Shown: piece by piece, positions 34,902 through 46,030 of the stretch | How the letters are laid out: every line of letters starts with the position of its first letter | Numbering within the stretch: position 1 is the first letter of the stretch | NCBI RefSeq assembly: GCF_900497805.2 | Contig: NW_020948739.1 | Coordinates: forward strand, 15,381,910 to 15,445,909 | Reading direction: 5' to 3' | Source: Vombatus ursinus | Taxonomy: Eukaryota > Chordata > Mammalia > Diprotodontia > Vombatidae | Length of the DNA stretch: 64,000 nt | Made by a program: the position numbers and the translations under genes | Notes under the pieces: model-generated | Told to the model about the DNA's origin: nothing | What the model saw: the letters and a program-made list of their open reading frames with translations, nothing else | Database searches by the model: none

Positions 34902-35045
34902 GGGGCAGCTGGGTGGTGCATTGGATAGAGCACTAGCCCTGAAGTCAGGAGGACCCGAGTTCAAATCCGGCCTCAGATACTTGACACTTCCTAGCTGTTT
35001 GACCCTGGACAAGTCACTTAACTCCATTGCCTAGCCAAAAAAAAA
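34902..35045 (+). repeat. WSINE1-like SINE with 16-bp duplication
   Basis: GGGCAGCTGGGTGGTGCATT head, GAGTTCAAATCCGGCCTC, then CTAGCCAAAA tail. Flanks at 34,886-34,901 and 35,046-35,061 (AAGATCATGAAAGATG / AAGATCATGAAGGATG) match at 15 of 16 bases. Confidence 0.95.
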
Positions 35046-35061
35046 AAGATCATGAAGGATG

Positions 35062-35554
35062 ACCTCTGTATAAATAGACAAGCAGAGAAGTGGGTGACTT
35101 TTTATAGGACATGATCATTCCGCCAGCAGGAGCATTGAAAGCAGCCAAGAGGAACTGAATAGCCTTACCTAGCCCCTGCCTTACTTTCACTTAACTGTGC
35201 TTTTTAAAAAATTCTGGTAAGGAATATATTTGTCAGAATTAACATTATTTCTAATAACCACCTGTGGTCCACCTTGTTATTATGCTCCCTGATGTCCCTC
35301 TGTTTGTGGCATGAGGTCAGAAATGGGAGTCACACAGGAGAAAATGATCTTTCTTAGAACAGGGCTGAGAGCTCAACCCTTGGCCTAGCCCACTATTAGA
35401 GATGTGTGCTCTCTAAATGGGGGCATAAAAAAGTAACTTCATAACTACAATTCTGAGGGGGAAAACCACTATGAGTGGGATTATGTGATAAATCCGCTCC
35501 ATGGAAAGGAGGCTGAGAGTAACCAGATATTACATATACATGTTTCATTAACAA
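35062..35554. other. Unrecognised sequence
   Basis: Nothing recognised. Confidence 0.4.
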
Positions 35555-36200
35555 ATAGAATGTAAGCTCCTTGATGATAGGACTTGTCAGGCAACAAGCA
35601 TCTATTAAACACTTACTATGTGTGCCAGGAAATATGCTCAGCATTGGGAATACAAACAGGAAGAATGATAGTCCCTTTCCTCAAGCAATTGATAATCTAA
35701 TGGGGGAAGACAACACATAAAAGGTAGCTGAAAGGGGGGAGAGGGAAGAATGTACCTGAGCACATGGGGGCATGATGGAGAAGTCCTAATTTCAGCCTGG
35801 TGAGAAACGAACAGGTCTTGGAGCTTTCTACAAATGAAGGTTCTGGGAAGAATAATCTAATCAGAGGGAGGAGCCACAGAGGCTGAGGATTATTCCTGGG
35901 TGTGAATTCCAAGGTTGAAATATTCCTCCAGGAAGAATGATTGTCAGGGGGGAAGTCGTGTTAGATGGACAAGTCTGGAGCATAGCTATTATGATTCCCT
36001 TCCTATAACCACCTGGAACTCCAGTTGGAAAGCAACAAGTTTGAATGCAAATAAAATGGAAGCCTGAGGTCATTGCAAAGAATCTGGGAAGTAAGATATG
36101 TTGAGTCCATGCAAGCCACTTTTTGTCCTTGAAACCCAATGCCTAGCATAGTCCCTGACACAAAATATGCACATAACAAATGCCTGTCAATTGAACTGGG
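35555..36200 (+). repeat. L2 3' end, sense, split by another repeat
   Basis: The left block (AGAATGTAAGCTCCTTGATG, to 35,587) and the right block (GAAACCCAATGCCTAGCATA, 36,119-36,200) are consecutive parts of the L2 3' UTR. Confidence 0.75.
35588..36118 (-). repeat. L2-tailed repeat, antisense (copy B)
   Basis: It begins with an antisense L2 terminus (AAGCATCTATTAAACACTTA, TCCCTTTCCTCAAGCAATTG) and continues into non-L2 sequence containing GGGGGCATGATGG, as in copy A. It interrupts a sense L2, which shows that it inserted as a unit of about 530 bp. Confidence 0.6.
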
Positions 36201-36461
36201 CAGGAATAATAGCAAATTTTAATCTTCCCTCTTTCTTCATTAATGACATCTGTTACAACTGAATAACTTCCCGTCAGGGGTAACAGCTTCAACTGAAGGA
36301 TACAACAATATCACCAACCAATTAGCATCTATTAAGTCTCAGTAGGTTTCATTTCTAGGTATTGTAGTCTTTACAAATTTGGATTTGAGTTTGCATTTTT
36401 CTCCCTTTGTCCCCACCCATTTCTACTGTTTGTTTCTACATCCTGAATTTTCTTCAGGAAA

Positions 36462-36625
36462 CAATGTGGCAGACCCGGAATCAGTAGAAACATGGACTCA
36501 TGTAACAGCTGTTAGGCAACCTCAGACAAGTTGCTTAGACACTGAATCCGTCTTTTCATCTGTAAAATGGGGACAACTATTTATACCAAAAGATTGTTGG
36601 AAATATTATGCAAACTTTGAAGTGA
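36462..36625 (+). repeat. MIR-type SINE, sense
   Basis: GTTAGGCAACCTCAGACAAG, CTTTTCATCTGTAAAATGGG and a degenerate 3' half. Confidence 0.7.
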
Positions 36626-37847
36626 TAATATGAATTTGAGCTACCAAAACTTCCACAGACCTAAAATTAAGATGTTGTATAAAACCATATTTCTCAGACA
36701 AAGAATTACCATATCGTAGTACCAGAGGTCAAAAGAACTATACAATTTGATTTTTCTAGACAACCGGTCAAATCCTACTGTACATTTGTAGAGTTCTTTT
36801 TTTCCCAGCTTACATTGAAGAGCAAAGGAATGGAAGGAGACATTATGAATTGGTTCTATGTTTTTGTTAAGAGAAACAGATGGTGAAACAAGAAAAGTGC
36901 TAAATGTGTGGACCAGCAAGTTTTGATACAAAGGTTCATGAGGAATTTAAATTGCAATTTCTGCTCACTCTATTTGACCTATCTTTGCTCCTCAGCTCCA
37001 GGTATAGACAAATGCTCCAATTTCTTCAATATGGAAAATAGTAGAGTATTAGAGTCAAATGGAATCTGGCTCAAGATAATTGTGCTCAATTTCATCAAAG
37101 CAATTTGGCACCAATACAGAAATTCACTACCAGTTAGCTGACAAGATTTCATCAGCCTACTTGAAAAGCAGTGAAATAAACACAAGCTGAGAGACAAAGA
37201 AAACAATGTAGCAACTGTCAAATAGAATGCACAGAACAACATGAAGCATTCTTCTGCATGAAAATCTGAAGCTATTAATTCACAAAAAAAAATGTGAGGT
37301 GGAAATGAATGAAAATTATAACTATGTGGTAAATCAGCTTTCATTGGGCATTCACTGCTAGCACTGAATGAAAAATAATTTAGAACCAAATACCAATGGA
37401 GTAGTAAAAAAAAAAAAATCACTGAACTTCATGGAATAGGATTAAATATATTAAGATGTGGAGTTAAATTATGCCTCGTTTAAACCTTTAAAGCAAATTC
37501 ATCATACATTTGGCCTACTATAAAGGAGTGGGTCAGATGAGCATGCCCTTCCTGTCATAGTTCTGTACTTAGGTATCTGCACTTTTGTTTTCTAGCCAGT
37601 GGAGTGACAATGTCAACTTCTCAAACCATCCATTTTATATTTTGTATTAAGTTCCATGGATCATGTTCTATGGCTCAGGCACCCAATACAAGGACATGTG
37701 ACAGGACAGGATCAGTCACTCAAATTAGCTACATTCCACCTAACATCAAAGAAAGGACAGACATAAGAAATTATTTTTTTATAGAAGAGCACAGTGAACA
37801 CATGTAGCTTATCCTCTTGTCCATGAAACTTTTTCTCTAAAAGAAAA
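36626..37847. other. Unrecognised sequence
   Basis: No repeat recognised. The 147-codon minus-strand frame at 36,979-37,422 is Phe/Leu/Ser-rich, is a reading of A+T-rich DNA and has no conserved domain that I can see. Confidence 0.45.
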
Positions 37848-38035
37848 AAAAGGTATAACTGTATTAGCTGTGGCTTGGCAGGGATTCCAAGTCTGAATTC
37901 AGATTCTGCCAATTTTGAGCCAATTTTGTGACCTCGAGCAAGTCATTTTACTTCCATAAGCCTCAGTTTACTCACCTGAAAGATTTGGACTTAAATGAAC
38001 TCTAAGTTTCCATCCAATTCTGAATCTGTAATCTT
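37848..38035 (+). repeat. MIR-type SINE, sense
   Basis: TGTGACCTCGAGCAAGTCAT, CCTCAGTTTACTCACCTG and GAACTCTAAGTTTCCATCC. Confidence 0.8.
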
Positions 38036-38169
38036 AAGCATTTTGCCAATTTTAAACCATTTTTTCCCTCCTAAAGGATCCTAAATAGTGTCCAGTAATT
38101 TTTAGTGTAGCATTAAACTTTAATAGCTTAAATTGCTATTACATATTAAAGCTACAGTAAGACTTTTAA

Positions 38170-38360
38170 GTCATCCTATATGGAGCTGGAAGGGACCTGA
38201 GAGATCATTTATTTTAAATCCCTCCATTTTAAAGATGAGAAAACTAAGGCCCAAGTTAAATGACTTATCTAAGGTCACAAAGCAAAATGTTGCAGGTGTA
38301 TTTTAACATAGGTCTTCAACTAGGATCAATGCTCTTTCCCACTGTACCTTGCCCCTCCCC
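38170..38360 (-). repeat. MIR/THER-type SINE, antisense
   Basis: GAGCTGGAAGGGACCTGAGA, CCATTTTAAAGATGAGAAAA and TCTAAGGTCACAAAGC. Confidence 0.75.
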
Positions 38361-38621
38361 TTCCTAATTTTAATTGGTTATATGTTAACAGATAGGAAAT
38401 CACTTGTTATTAATGTTAATTTTTCCCAACTCAATTTAGATCACTAGCTTATTAGAACAAATATCAAAATGAATGCAAAACCTATATGTATAAAAGATAG
38501 CACATGCAACTAAAACAACTACAATGTGAACTATTTTCATTCCTCCCCACCTCTCCCCCATAGGAACTTGATGTAAAATAAAATGAATATTGGGACAGAG
38601 CTTAAAAATTCATGAAGGAGA

Positions 38622-38744
38622 AGAAGTAGTAGTAGTAGTCATAGTAATAGTCGTAGTAACAGTCTTAGTTGTAGTGATGGTAGTAGTAGTGATAACAGTA
38701 GTAGTAGTAGTAGTGGTTGTGGTGGTAGGAGTGGTAGCAGTTGT
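38622..38744. repeat. (GTA)n / (GTG)n imperfect trinucleotide repeat
   Basis: AGTAGTAGTAGT runs with interspersed GTGGTT and GTCGTA units. It abuts the tail of the antisense SINE at 38,745 and may have grown from that tail. It yields a spurious poly-valine frame. Confidence 0.9.
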
Positions 38745-38885
38745 AGTAACTGGCATTTATACAGTACTTTAACGTCTGCAAACCAGTTACATATAAAATA
38801 TCTCATTTAATCCTCACATTAACTCTGAGAAGTAAATGCTATTATCATTTCCATTTTACACGTGAGGAAAATGAATCTAAAGGTC
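38745..38885 (-). repeat. MIR/THER-type SINE, antisense
   Basis: ACTGGCATTTATACAGTACT, TCTCATTTAATCCTCACATT and TTTTACACGTGAGGAAAATG. Confidence 0.8.
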
Positions 38886-38959
38886 CTGATCATGTTTATA
38901 CTTCTTACTCTTTATACTGCTTCTTAACTGAAATAAATTTATTGCCATAACAAGGATTT

Positions 38960-39312
38960 AGAGCTATATGCAAATCTTACAGGCTTAATCCCCTTAAAAT
39001 CCAATCCCCTCATTTTATAAATGAGTAAACTAAAGCACAAAGAGATAAAGTTGCTTATCCAAGGTCACATAGAGGGGCAGCTAGGTGGCATAGTGGATAG
39101 AGCACCGGCCCTAAAGTCAGGAGGACCTGAGTTCAAATCCAGCCTCAGACCAAACACTTGACATGTACTAGCTGTGTGACCTTGGGCAAGTCACTTAACC
39201 CCAATTGCCTAAAAAATAATAATAATAATAATAATTCCAAGGTCACATAGATAGTAAGTGTTTGTGGTAGGATTAGAATCTAAGTACTCCTGATTCCAAT
39301 TCTAGTGCCAGG
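38960..39312 (-). repeat. MIR-type SINE, antisense, split by a WSINE1-like SINE
   Basis: The left part ends CCAAGGTCACATAG at 39,072 and the right part resumes with the same 14 bases at 39,237 followed by ATAGTAAGTG. The core is CCTCATTTTATAAATGAG. Confidence 0.85.
39073..39236 (+). repeat. WSINE1-like SINE with perfect 14-bp duplication
   Basis: AGGGGCAGCTAGGTGGCATA head, CCTGAGTTCAAATCCAGCC, core TAGCTGTGTGACCTTGGGCA, and an (AAT)n tail. CCAAGGTCACATAG at 39,059-39,072 is repeated exactly at 39,237-39,250. Confidence 0.97.
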
Positions 39313-40024
39313 GACCAAAAGCACCCCCAAACTATCTTGGTCAGAAAACATTTAAGTTTTTACTGCCAAGCAGAAAGAGATGGCTGCCAAGGGTAACACC
39401 AGATCTAGACTATAACTCATTTGTAATATCTTGGGGAGAGGGATGGTGGAAGTTTATGAGCTATATCACTTCATTAAGAAGCAACGGAAGGAAAAATAAG
39501 TATAAAGTTTGGCAAGACATACAACTAAGCAAAGTTATCACAAGAGCATTTAAGGATAAAAAGGAAAGCAACAAATAAAAAATGGAAAAGATCTGTAAGT
39601 ATTTTTATAACAAATTATTCAGTCAAGGATAGTGGAGCCACCACATTTAGATACTAACACATCGCAGTCCTGGATGCCTTTCTTGAGAAAGTAGAAAGAC
39701 CATCAAATTAAACCAAGATGAAAAAAAGAAAATGATTTAGACTAAATGTATACAGAGGAAGTCTATATTGAAGTTACTTTGTTTTGAGGGCACTGAAGGA
39801 TCATTTCTCAAGGTAGATGAAAGAAAGGAAGATACTAAAGATACAGAAAAAATAACAGCAATGCACACACACATTTACATATGTGTGTACACATATATAT
39901 ATACACACATGTGCAAATACATGTCTATACATACACATGCACGTACATGCGTACATACTAATACTAGATATTCTATTTCATCCCTATATGTTGGCTATCC
40001 TACTACACTGATGACTCATTGATT
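39313..40024. other. Unrecognised sequence with a CA/TA microsatellite
   Basis: 39,865-39,950 alternates CACA, TATA and TACA units. Nothing else recognised. Confidence 0.5.
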
Positions 40025-40600
40025 TTGAGGCTCATTAAAGCTCTCAGATCTTTTTCCAAGCTCCTATCTGAGCATGCATCCTCCATCTGAGCATTAGTGA
40101 AGTTGATGTTTGGAAATTAGGTGTAAGAACTTATATTTATGCCTGCTGAATTCTAGAATCATTCTAGTGTTGTAACCTTCAAGATATTTTGGATCCTGAC
40201 TGTCATCCTATTTGTCCACTAGTCCCTCCAACTCTGTCATCAAACTGAGTGTCAGTTAAGCTTTTATCTAAGTCATTGTCAAATAGCACAAATGTCAAAT
40301 AGCACAGGGCTAAAAGTCAAATGTCAAATAGCACAGACATTAGGGTACTCCACCAAAGATATTCTGCAGCAAGTTGATTTGAACCATTTATGACTATTTT
40401 GAGTCCAGCAATTCAACCTGCTTCAAATCTATCTAATTATGCTATCATCTATTCCACATATGTCCAATCTTCCCATAAGAATAATGTGAAATACTCAATG
40501 AATACTGTGCTAATAAATATAAGTAAACTATCTCTACAGCATTCCCCTGTTCAACTATCAAAGGGAAATAAGGTTAATCTGTTATGATCAGTTCTTGGAA
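40025..40600 (-). repeat. L3/CR1 reverse-transcriptase segment, antisense
   Basis: The plus strand reads as the reverse complement of L3/CR1 RT: CTCAGATCTTTTTCCAAGC, TATTTTGGATCCTGACTGTC, AAGTCATTGTCAAATAGCAC, TAGGGTACTCCACC, ACTATCTCTACAGCATTCCC. A small local triplication of a word containing TGTCAAATAGCACA occurs at 40,277-40,335. Not coding. Confidence 0.85.
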
Positions 40601-41160
40601 ATGTTATGCCCACTCTGCTTCTCAATGTTTCTATCAAGGGCATCCTAGCAACTAGTTTCTCCCTGTTAGTGAGAAGCAGGTCTGGAGCAAAATTTTCTGT
40701 GTAGGCTTTCAATTTTTGAAGTATGACGTTATCATTTAGATAAGTCAAAGGGTTAATAGCAATTCTGTTTTGGATAGAGCTTCAGCAGATGTCCAGGTAA
40801 CTGAAGCTTCTCATCACTACTATATCATGCTTCTGTGCCAGGTTTGTGATCTGTTTGCTGAATTCCTCCTCCATTTCCTCTTCCTGTGTAGGTGGTTTAT
40901 AATACATACTAACAGCAAAATTATTTCTATTTATCCTTTTAGTGATATTTACCACACATAATCTCATGGTCCCTCCTTCTGGTTCCTGGATTTTCTCTCA
41001 GTGATACCTATAAAACTCAAATTTGCCTCTTTGCATTAAAATCTATTGTCCCTCATGTTTTCTACCCTAAATCTTAGGCATTTGTGTACAGACACCTGAG
41101 GTACTGGATTTATTTTTCCTATTTTTGTCCCCCTTATACTTCCTCTGATTGTTGCAAATG
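40601..41160 (-). repeat. L3/CR1 endonuclease segment, antisense
   Basis: Minus-strand translation gives LLLTNREKLVARM (40,640-40,700 region). Further upstream in the element it gives MYYKPPTQEEEMEEEFSKQI followed by NLAQKHDIVVMRSFSYLDIC (40,782-40,905 region). These align with the APE-type endonuclease of CR1-clade ORF2, where YRPP and LxGDFNxPDIC are expected. Here the GDFN catalytic stretch reads RSFSYLD, so the enzyme is dead. RT and endonuclease pieces adjoin with the intervening sequence missing. Confidence 0.82.
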
Positions 41161-41191
41161 CTATTCTTTCACTGTAGCCATAATCTGTGCA

Positions 41192-41392
41192 CAGTGGTTC
41201 TCAAAGTGTGGTCCAGATAATCCTGGGGGTCTCTGAAATCCTTTCAGAGAGCCTACAAATTCGAAATTAGATTTTATTTCTAATATGGTAAATATCTATA
41301 AATATAACTCACAAACAAAAATTCTTGAGACAGATCTTCAATGATTTTCTGTAGTATAAAGAAACATTGAAAACAAACTTTGAGAACCATTG
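41192..41392. mobile_element. hAT-like MITE, CAGTGGTTCTCAAAG type
   Basis: Left end CAGTGGTTCTCAAAGTGTGG. The right end read in reverse is CAATGGTTCTCAAAGTTTG. About 201 bp, no coding capacity. The ends resemble Charlie/MER-type hAT elements of mammals. The 8-bp flanks no longer match. Confidence 0.85.
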
Positions 41393-41479
41393 GTCTATTT
41401 CACTTGATAGATATAAAACTTTTTTTTAATTAGAAGACAGTCCAATTGTCTAAGGTCTGTTGATATTCAGCTTTAGCAT

Positions 41480-41985
41480 TTGTCCAAATAATGCTTTGTT
41501 CTCTATTTAACTGCTTACATATTTACATATCTTCTACATGGAGATTATAAACTCTGTGAGGGCAAGACTATGTCTCATGCTTATTTTGTAAACACACAGC
41601 ACTAAAAGCACTTGTTGTTCAGTCCTTTTGAGTCATGTCCAACTCTTTGTGACCCCATTGGGGTTTTTTTGGTAGATACTGTAGTGATTTGACATTTCCT
41701 TCTCCAGCTCATTTTTCAGATGAAGAAACTGAGGCAAACAAGATTAAGTGACTTGCCCAGGTTCACAGAGCTTGTAAGTGTTTGAGGCCTGATTTGAACT
41801 CGGGACAATCGGTCTTCCTGACTCCAAGCCTGGCACTCTATCCACTGTGCCACCTAGCTGCTGCCTTACTACAAGCACTACACCATGCAAGTCACAGAGT
41901 AGGTGCTCAAACTTGGATTCAATATGTGATTGAACATCCACCTTATGGCTTACATAGTATTCTGCTTGAAATAAGCACTTAACAG
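41480..41985 (+). repeat. L2 3' end, sense, split by a MAR1 SINE
   Basis: The left part has AACTCTGTGAGGGCAAGACT and ends near 41,612. The right part has ATGCAAGTCACAGAGTAGG and GTGCTCAAACTTGG. Together they are one L2 3' UTR. Confidence 0.8.
41613..41871 (-). repeat. MAR1-type SINE, antisense, in L2
   Basis: TGTTGTTCAGTCCTTTTGAG, TTTGTGACCCCATTGGGG and CACTGTGCCACCTAGCTGC. AAGCACT flanks it on both sides (41,606-41,612 and 41,873-41,879). Confidence 0.93.
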
Positions 41986-42269
41986 ATTTGCTTATTCACA
42001 ATTGTATATGTAACTCTCTTAACAAAGAGGTATATTAGAAAAACTGAACATACTAAGAAAATTACAGAAAACCAGAGCTTATATTGCCATTGAGGACATC
42101 CTATCCCCATTTGTTTCTGTGGGCCTGAAGATAAAAGTGCTTTTATATTCTCCCTATAGATGTGAATTTGAGACTAATGAAGATACTGAAATGTGTGACC
42201 TGAATAAAGATCATATTATAATACAAGTAGAAGAAAAGTCGATCATAAATCTTTCACAACTGCATTGTA

Positions 42270-42655
42270 AGAAATGATAAGATTGTTAATTTTAGGGAAA
42301 AAAACATGGAAAGACTTGCATGAAATAATGTGAAGTGAGGAGAACCAAAAGAATGTTATATATGGTAATAGTAATGTTGTTCAAAGAATAATTGCAAACA
42401 ATCAAGTTATTCTGAGTACTACAAATTATTCAAATCAATATAAAGGACCTATGAAGGAAGATGCTATCCACCTCCAAACAAAGAACTGACAAGTAGAAAT
42501 ATGCATAATATGGCTTCACACACATTTATAAATCTACATCAAATGTTGGCTTTCTGTACTGCTGGGTGGAGAGGGAGAGAAGAAGATATTTTGGAACTTA
42601 AAATGTAACAAAAAATAAAGAAAAAAAAAATAAATATATGAAATGAAAAAAAACC
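42270..42655 (+). mobile_element. L1 3' end, sense, 5'-truncated
   Basis: GAAAGACTTGCATGAAATAA, AGGAGAACCAAAAGAATG and GATGCTATCCACCTCCAAAC, then an A-rich tail at about 42,610-42,655. Confidence 0.82.
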
Positions 42656-43800
42656 AATTATAGGTAGGAGATGAATTCTTAACCAAAGAAGGCACAGAGA
42701 TCTGTAACAGATCATTTTGATTATAGGAAAATAAAAAGCTTCTGTGTAAACAAAATTAATGTATTTGGGATAAGAAAGTAAGTGGCTGATTGGGAGGTGA
42801 AATTGTATCACATTTCTTGGATAAGGGTTTGGTATACAAGACATATTGATAACATAGAAATATTTAAAGTCAAATGCCATTCCCAAATAAATAATTGGTT
42901 AAAGTATAAGAACTAAGAGTTGTACCCCCAAAAAAGTTGCACACCCAACAACCGCATGAAAAAGTTTCAAATCACTAATAATAAGAAAAATATTCAAACA
43001 ATGATAAAGTCTTTACCTAACAGTAAAAAAAAAAATGGTTAAAAATGACAGAAGATGAGAACAGTCCATGCTAGAGAGGTTGTGGAATTAGCAGACACGC
43101 TAATACATTTTTGTTGGAGCTAAAAAAAAATTTGTACAATCATTCTGACAAGCAATTTGGAATTTAGCAAATTAAGTAGCTAAAATGTCCATACCCTCTG
43201 ACTTAAGAGATTCTACCAACAGGCATATACCTTAAGGAGGTTAAGGAGAAAAGAAAGGCTCCATATACCCAAAATATTTACAGCAGCATTTCTTGTTGTA
43301 GCAAAGAATTAGAGACAAAGTAGATGCCTATACATTGGAAAGTGGATAAGCAAATTGTGTTATATGAGTGTAATTAAATATTACTGTGCTATCACAAAAG
43401 GCAAATATGATGACTACAAAGAAACATGGAAAGACTTAGGTGAAATGATACCAAGTGAAGTAAATAGAATCAGGGAAACAATATATACAATGACTATTAT
43501 TTAAACAGAAAGAACATCCACAAAACACTCAAAATTGAATGTTGCAAAATGATACAGAACAAACAGCCCCAAACGAGATATAAGGTGGTATCTTCTCCCA
43601 CTTCTTTTCAGAGGCAGAGAGTACACAAGAGTGAAACATGGCATTATAATGTCAGATTTTTTTTCAATTTATTGATTCACTTCATTGAATTTTTTCTTCT
43701 CTTCTTTTTAAAATTCCCTGTTATAAGGGATGGTAGAACTATAGAGAAGAAATCTGGGTAACGTAAGAATAAAAGATATACATACCAATTTTAAAAAGAA
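42656..43800 (+). mobile_element. L1 ORF2 3' part and 3' UTR, sense
   Basis: GAAGGCACAGAGATCTGTAA, TTGATTATAGGAAAATAAAA, ATTCTTGTTG-type ORF2 sequence, AATATTTACAGCAGCATTTC, AATATTACTGTGCTATC and GAAACATGGAAAGACTTAGG follow the L1 order over about 1.1 kb. No open frame persists. Confidence 0.8.
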
Positions 43801-45760
43801 ATTTTCAATACAAAATTAATTCCTCTGCAAACTCAAGAAAAATCAGGCAGGATTTCCAATATAATATTGAACAATATTGGTGACAACTGGCATCCTTGTT
43901 TCATACCTGATCTTACTTGGAAGGCCTCCAATTTATCCCCATTACAAATAATGCTTATTGGTGGTTTTAGATAAATGCTTTTTTTTTCCAATTTGAGGAA
44001 AAATTCATTTATACCAATAGTTTCAAGTGTTTTAATAGAAATGAGTGTTGAACTTTATCAAAAGCTTTTTCTGTATCTATTGATATAATCATGTGAATTG
44101 TTTTACTTTTATTATTGATGCTAATTATGATATGTTAAACCATTCCTGAATTTCTGGTATAAATCTTACTTGATCATAATGTATAATCTTTGTAATATAT
44201 TGTTATAATCTTTTAGCTAGCATTTTATTTAGGATTTTTGCATCCATATTCATGAATGAAATTGGTTTACAGTTTTCTTTTTCTGTTTTACTCTTCCTGG
44301 TTTAGGTATCAGTATCATATTTGTTTCATAAAAGGAGTTTGGTGGGATCTCCTCTTTACCTATTATTCCAAATAATTTATTTAATATTGGAATTTAGTTT
44401 ATCTTAAATGTTTGATAGAATCCACTGGTAAATATATCTGGTCCTGGTGCTTTTCTTTTATGAAGCTTATTTATGGCCAATTCAATTTCTTTTTCTAAAC
44501 TAGACCTATTTAGATATTCTATTTCTTATTCTGGTAATCTAGGTAATTTATATTTTTGTAAATATTCTTCCCATTTCACTTTAATTGTTAAATTTATTGG
44601 CATATAATTGGGCAAAATAACTCCTTATAATTGCTTTAATTTCATCTTCTTGGGTAATATATTCACTCTTTTCATTTTTAAAACTATTTTGGTTTTCTTG
44701 TCTCTTTTTAAATCAAATTAACCAATTGTTTATCTATTTTGTTTTTTTTCATAAAATCAACTCCTAGTTTAATTTATTAATTCAGTATTTTTTCTCTCAA
44801 TTTTATTAATCTCACCTTTAATTTTTAGGATTTCCAATGTACTGTTTAATTGGGGATTTTTAATTTGTTTTTTTTTCTAGTTTTTTTTTAATTGCATACT
44901 TAATTCTTGGTCAGTTCTTTCTCTATTTTATTGATGTAAACATTTAGAGATATAAAATTTTCTCTAATCACTGCTTTTCCATAGGTTTTTATATGTTGCC
45001 TCAGTATTGTCATTCTCTTTAATGAAATTATTGTTTCTATGATTTGTTCCTTAACTCACTTATTCTTTAAGATTAGGCTGTTTAATCTCCAATAAGCTTT
45101 TAACATGTTTCCTTGATCCCTTATTAAATATAATTTTATTACATTATGATCTGAAAAGGATATTTTTAACATTTCTGCTTTTTGTTTTTAACTATAAAAT
45201 CTGTATGTACTAATACATGGTCAATCTTTGTAAAGGTACCATGAACCACTGAGAAAAAGCTGTATTCCTTTCTATTCTCCCCGGATATCTATCATATCTA
45301 GTTTATCTAAAATTCTATTCATTTCCTTAAGTTCTTCTTTATTTATTTTTTGGTTAAATTTATCTAGTTCTGTGAGAAGATTAAAGCCCCCTACTATTAT
45401 GGTACTACTATCTATCTCCACCTTTAATTCATTTAACTTTTCTTTTAAAATTTTGGATGCCATAGTATTTGGTACATATAGATTCGGTATTGATATTGCT
45501 TCATTTTCTACAGTACCTTTTATCAAGATGTGTTACCCTCTTTATTTCTTTTAATTAAATCTGTTTTAGCCATAACTTTGTCTGAGATCATAATTGCTAC
45601 CCCTGCTTTTTTTTGCATCAGATTAAGCATAGTAAAATCTATTCCAGCCCTCCATTTTAACTATGTATCTGTCTCTCACTTTTAAATGTGCTTCTTGTGA
45701 ACAATATATTGTTGGATTCTGATTTTTAATCCATTCTGTTATCCATTTCCATTTTATGGA
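43801..45760 (-). mobile_element. L1 ORF2 (endonuclease and RT), inverted part of a 5'-inverted L1
   Basis: ORF2p is the L1 endonuclease and reverse transcriptase. On the minus strand the endonuclease domain reads first (from 45,760 downward), with IVGGFNLLTELDKFNQKIN and DMIDIRGE at 45,272-45,400. These match the family GDFN...LD...N and DxWR motifs, with the Asp of GDFN changed to Gly. RT sequence follows to 43,801. Many stops and frame breaks are present. It joins a sense L1 3' UTR at about 45,760, the signature of twin priming. Confidence 0.85.
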
Positions 45761-46030
45761 GATACTATCTACATCCAGAGAAATAACTGATAAATAGAAG
45801 TTTGTATGGAATAATTTTACATATGTCTACCTATTTGTGTCTAATAGTAGCCATCTTTAGGGCAGGAGGGAAGGGAAGAAAAAAAAAGAAATTTACATCA
45901 TAATTTTGTTGTATATTTGAAAGGAATTGCAAGTTGTGTATAGCAGATTTGCAGTTTCATGTACAATCATCTTTTTTATTGTACTGTTATGGAAATGTTT
46001 TTATTCCATATATTAAAAATAAAACAAAGA
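45761..46030 (+). mobile_element. L1 3' UTR, sense part of the 5'-inverted L1
   Basis: GATACTATCTACATCCAGAG, AATAACTGATAAATAGAAGT, TAGCCATCTTTAGGGCAGG and CATGTACAATCATC, ending ATATTAAAAATAAAACAAAG. Confidence 0.85.

Noticed and set aside
36979-37422. 147-codon open frame on the minus strand
   Set aside because: Composition is Phe/Leu/Ser-rich as expected from A+T-rich DNA. It has no domain, no splice context and no conserved motif that I recognise.
38590-38772. Valine-rich open frame
   Set aside because: It is a translation of the (GTA)/(GTG) repeat.
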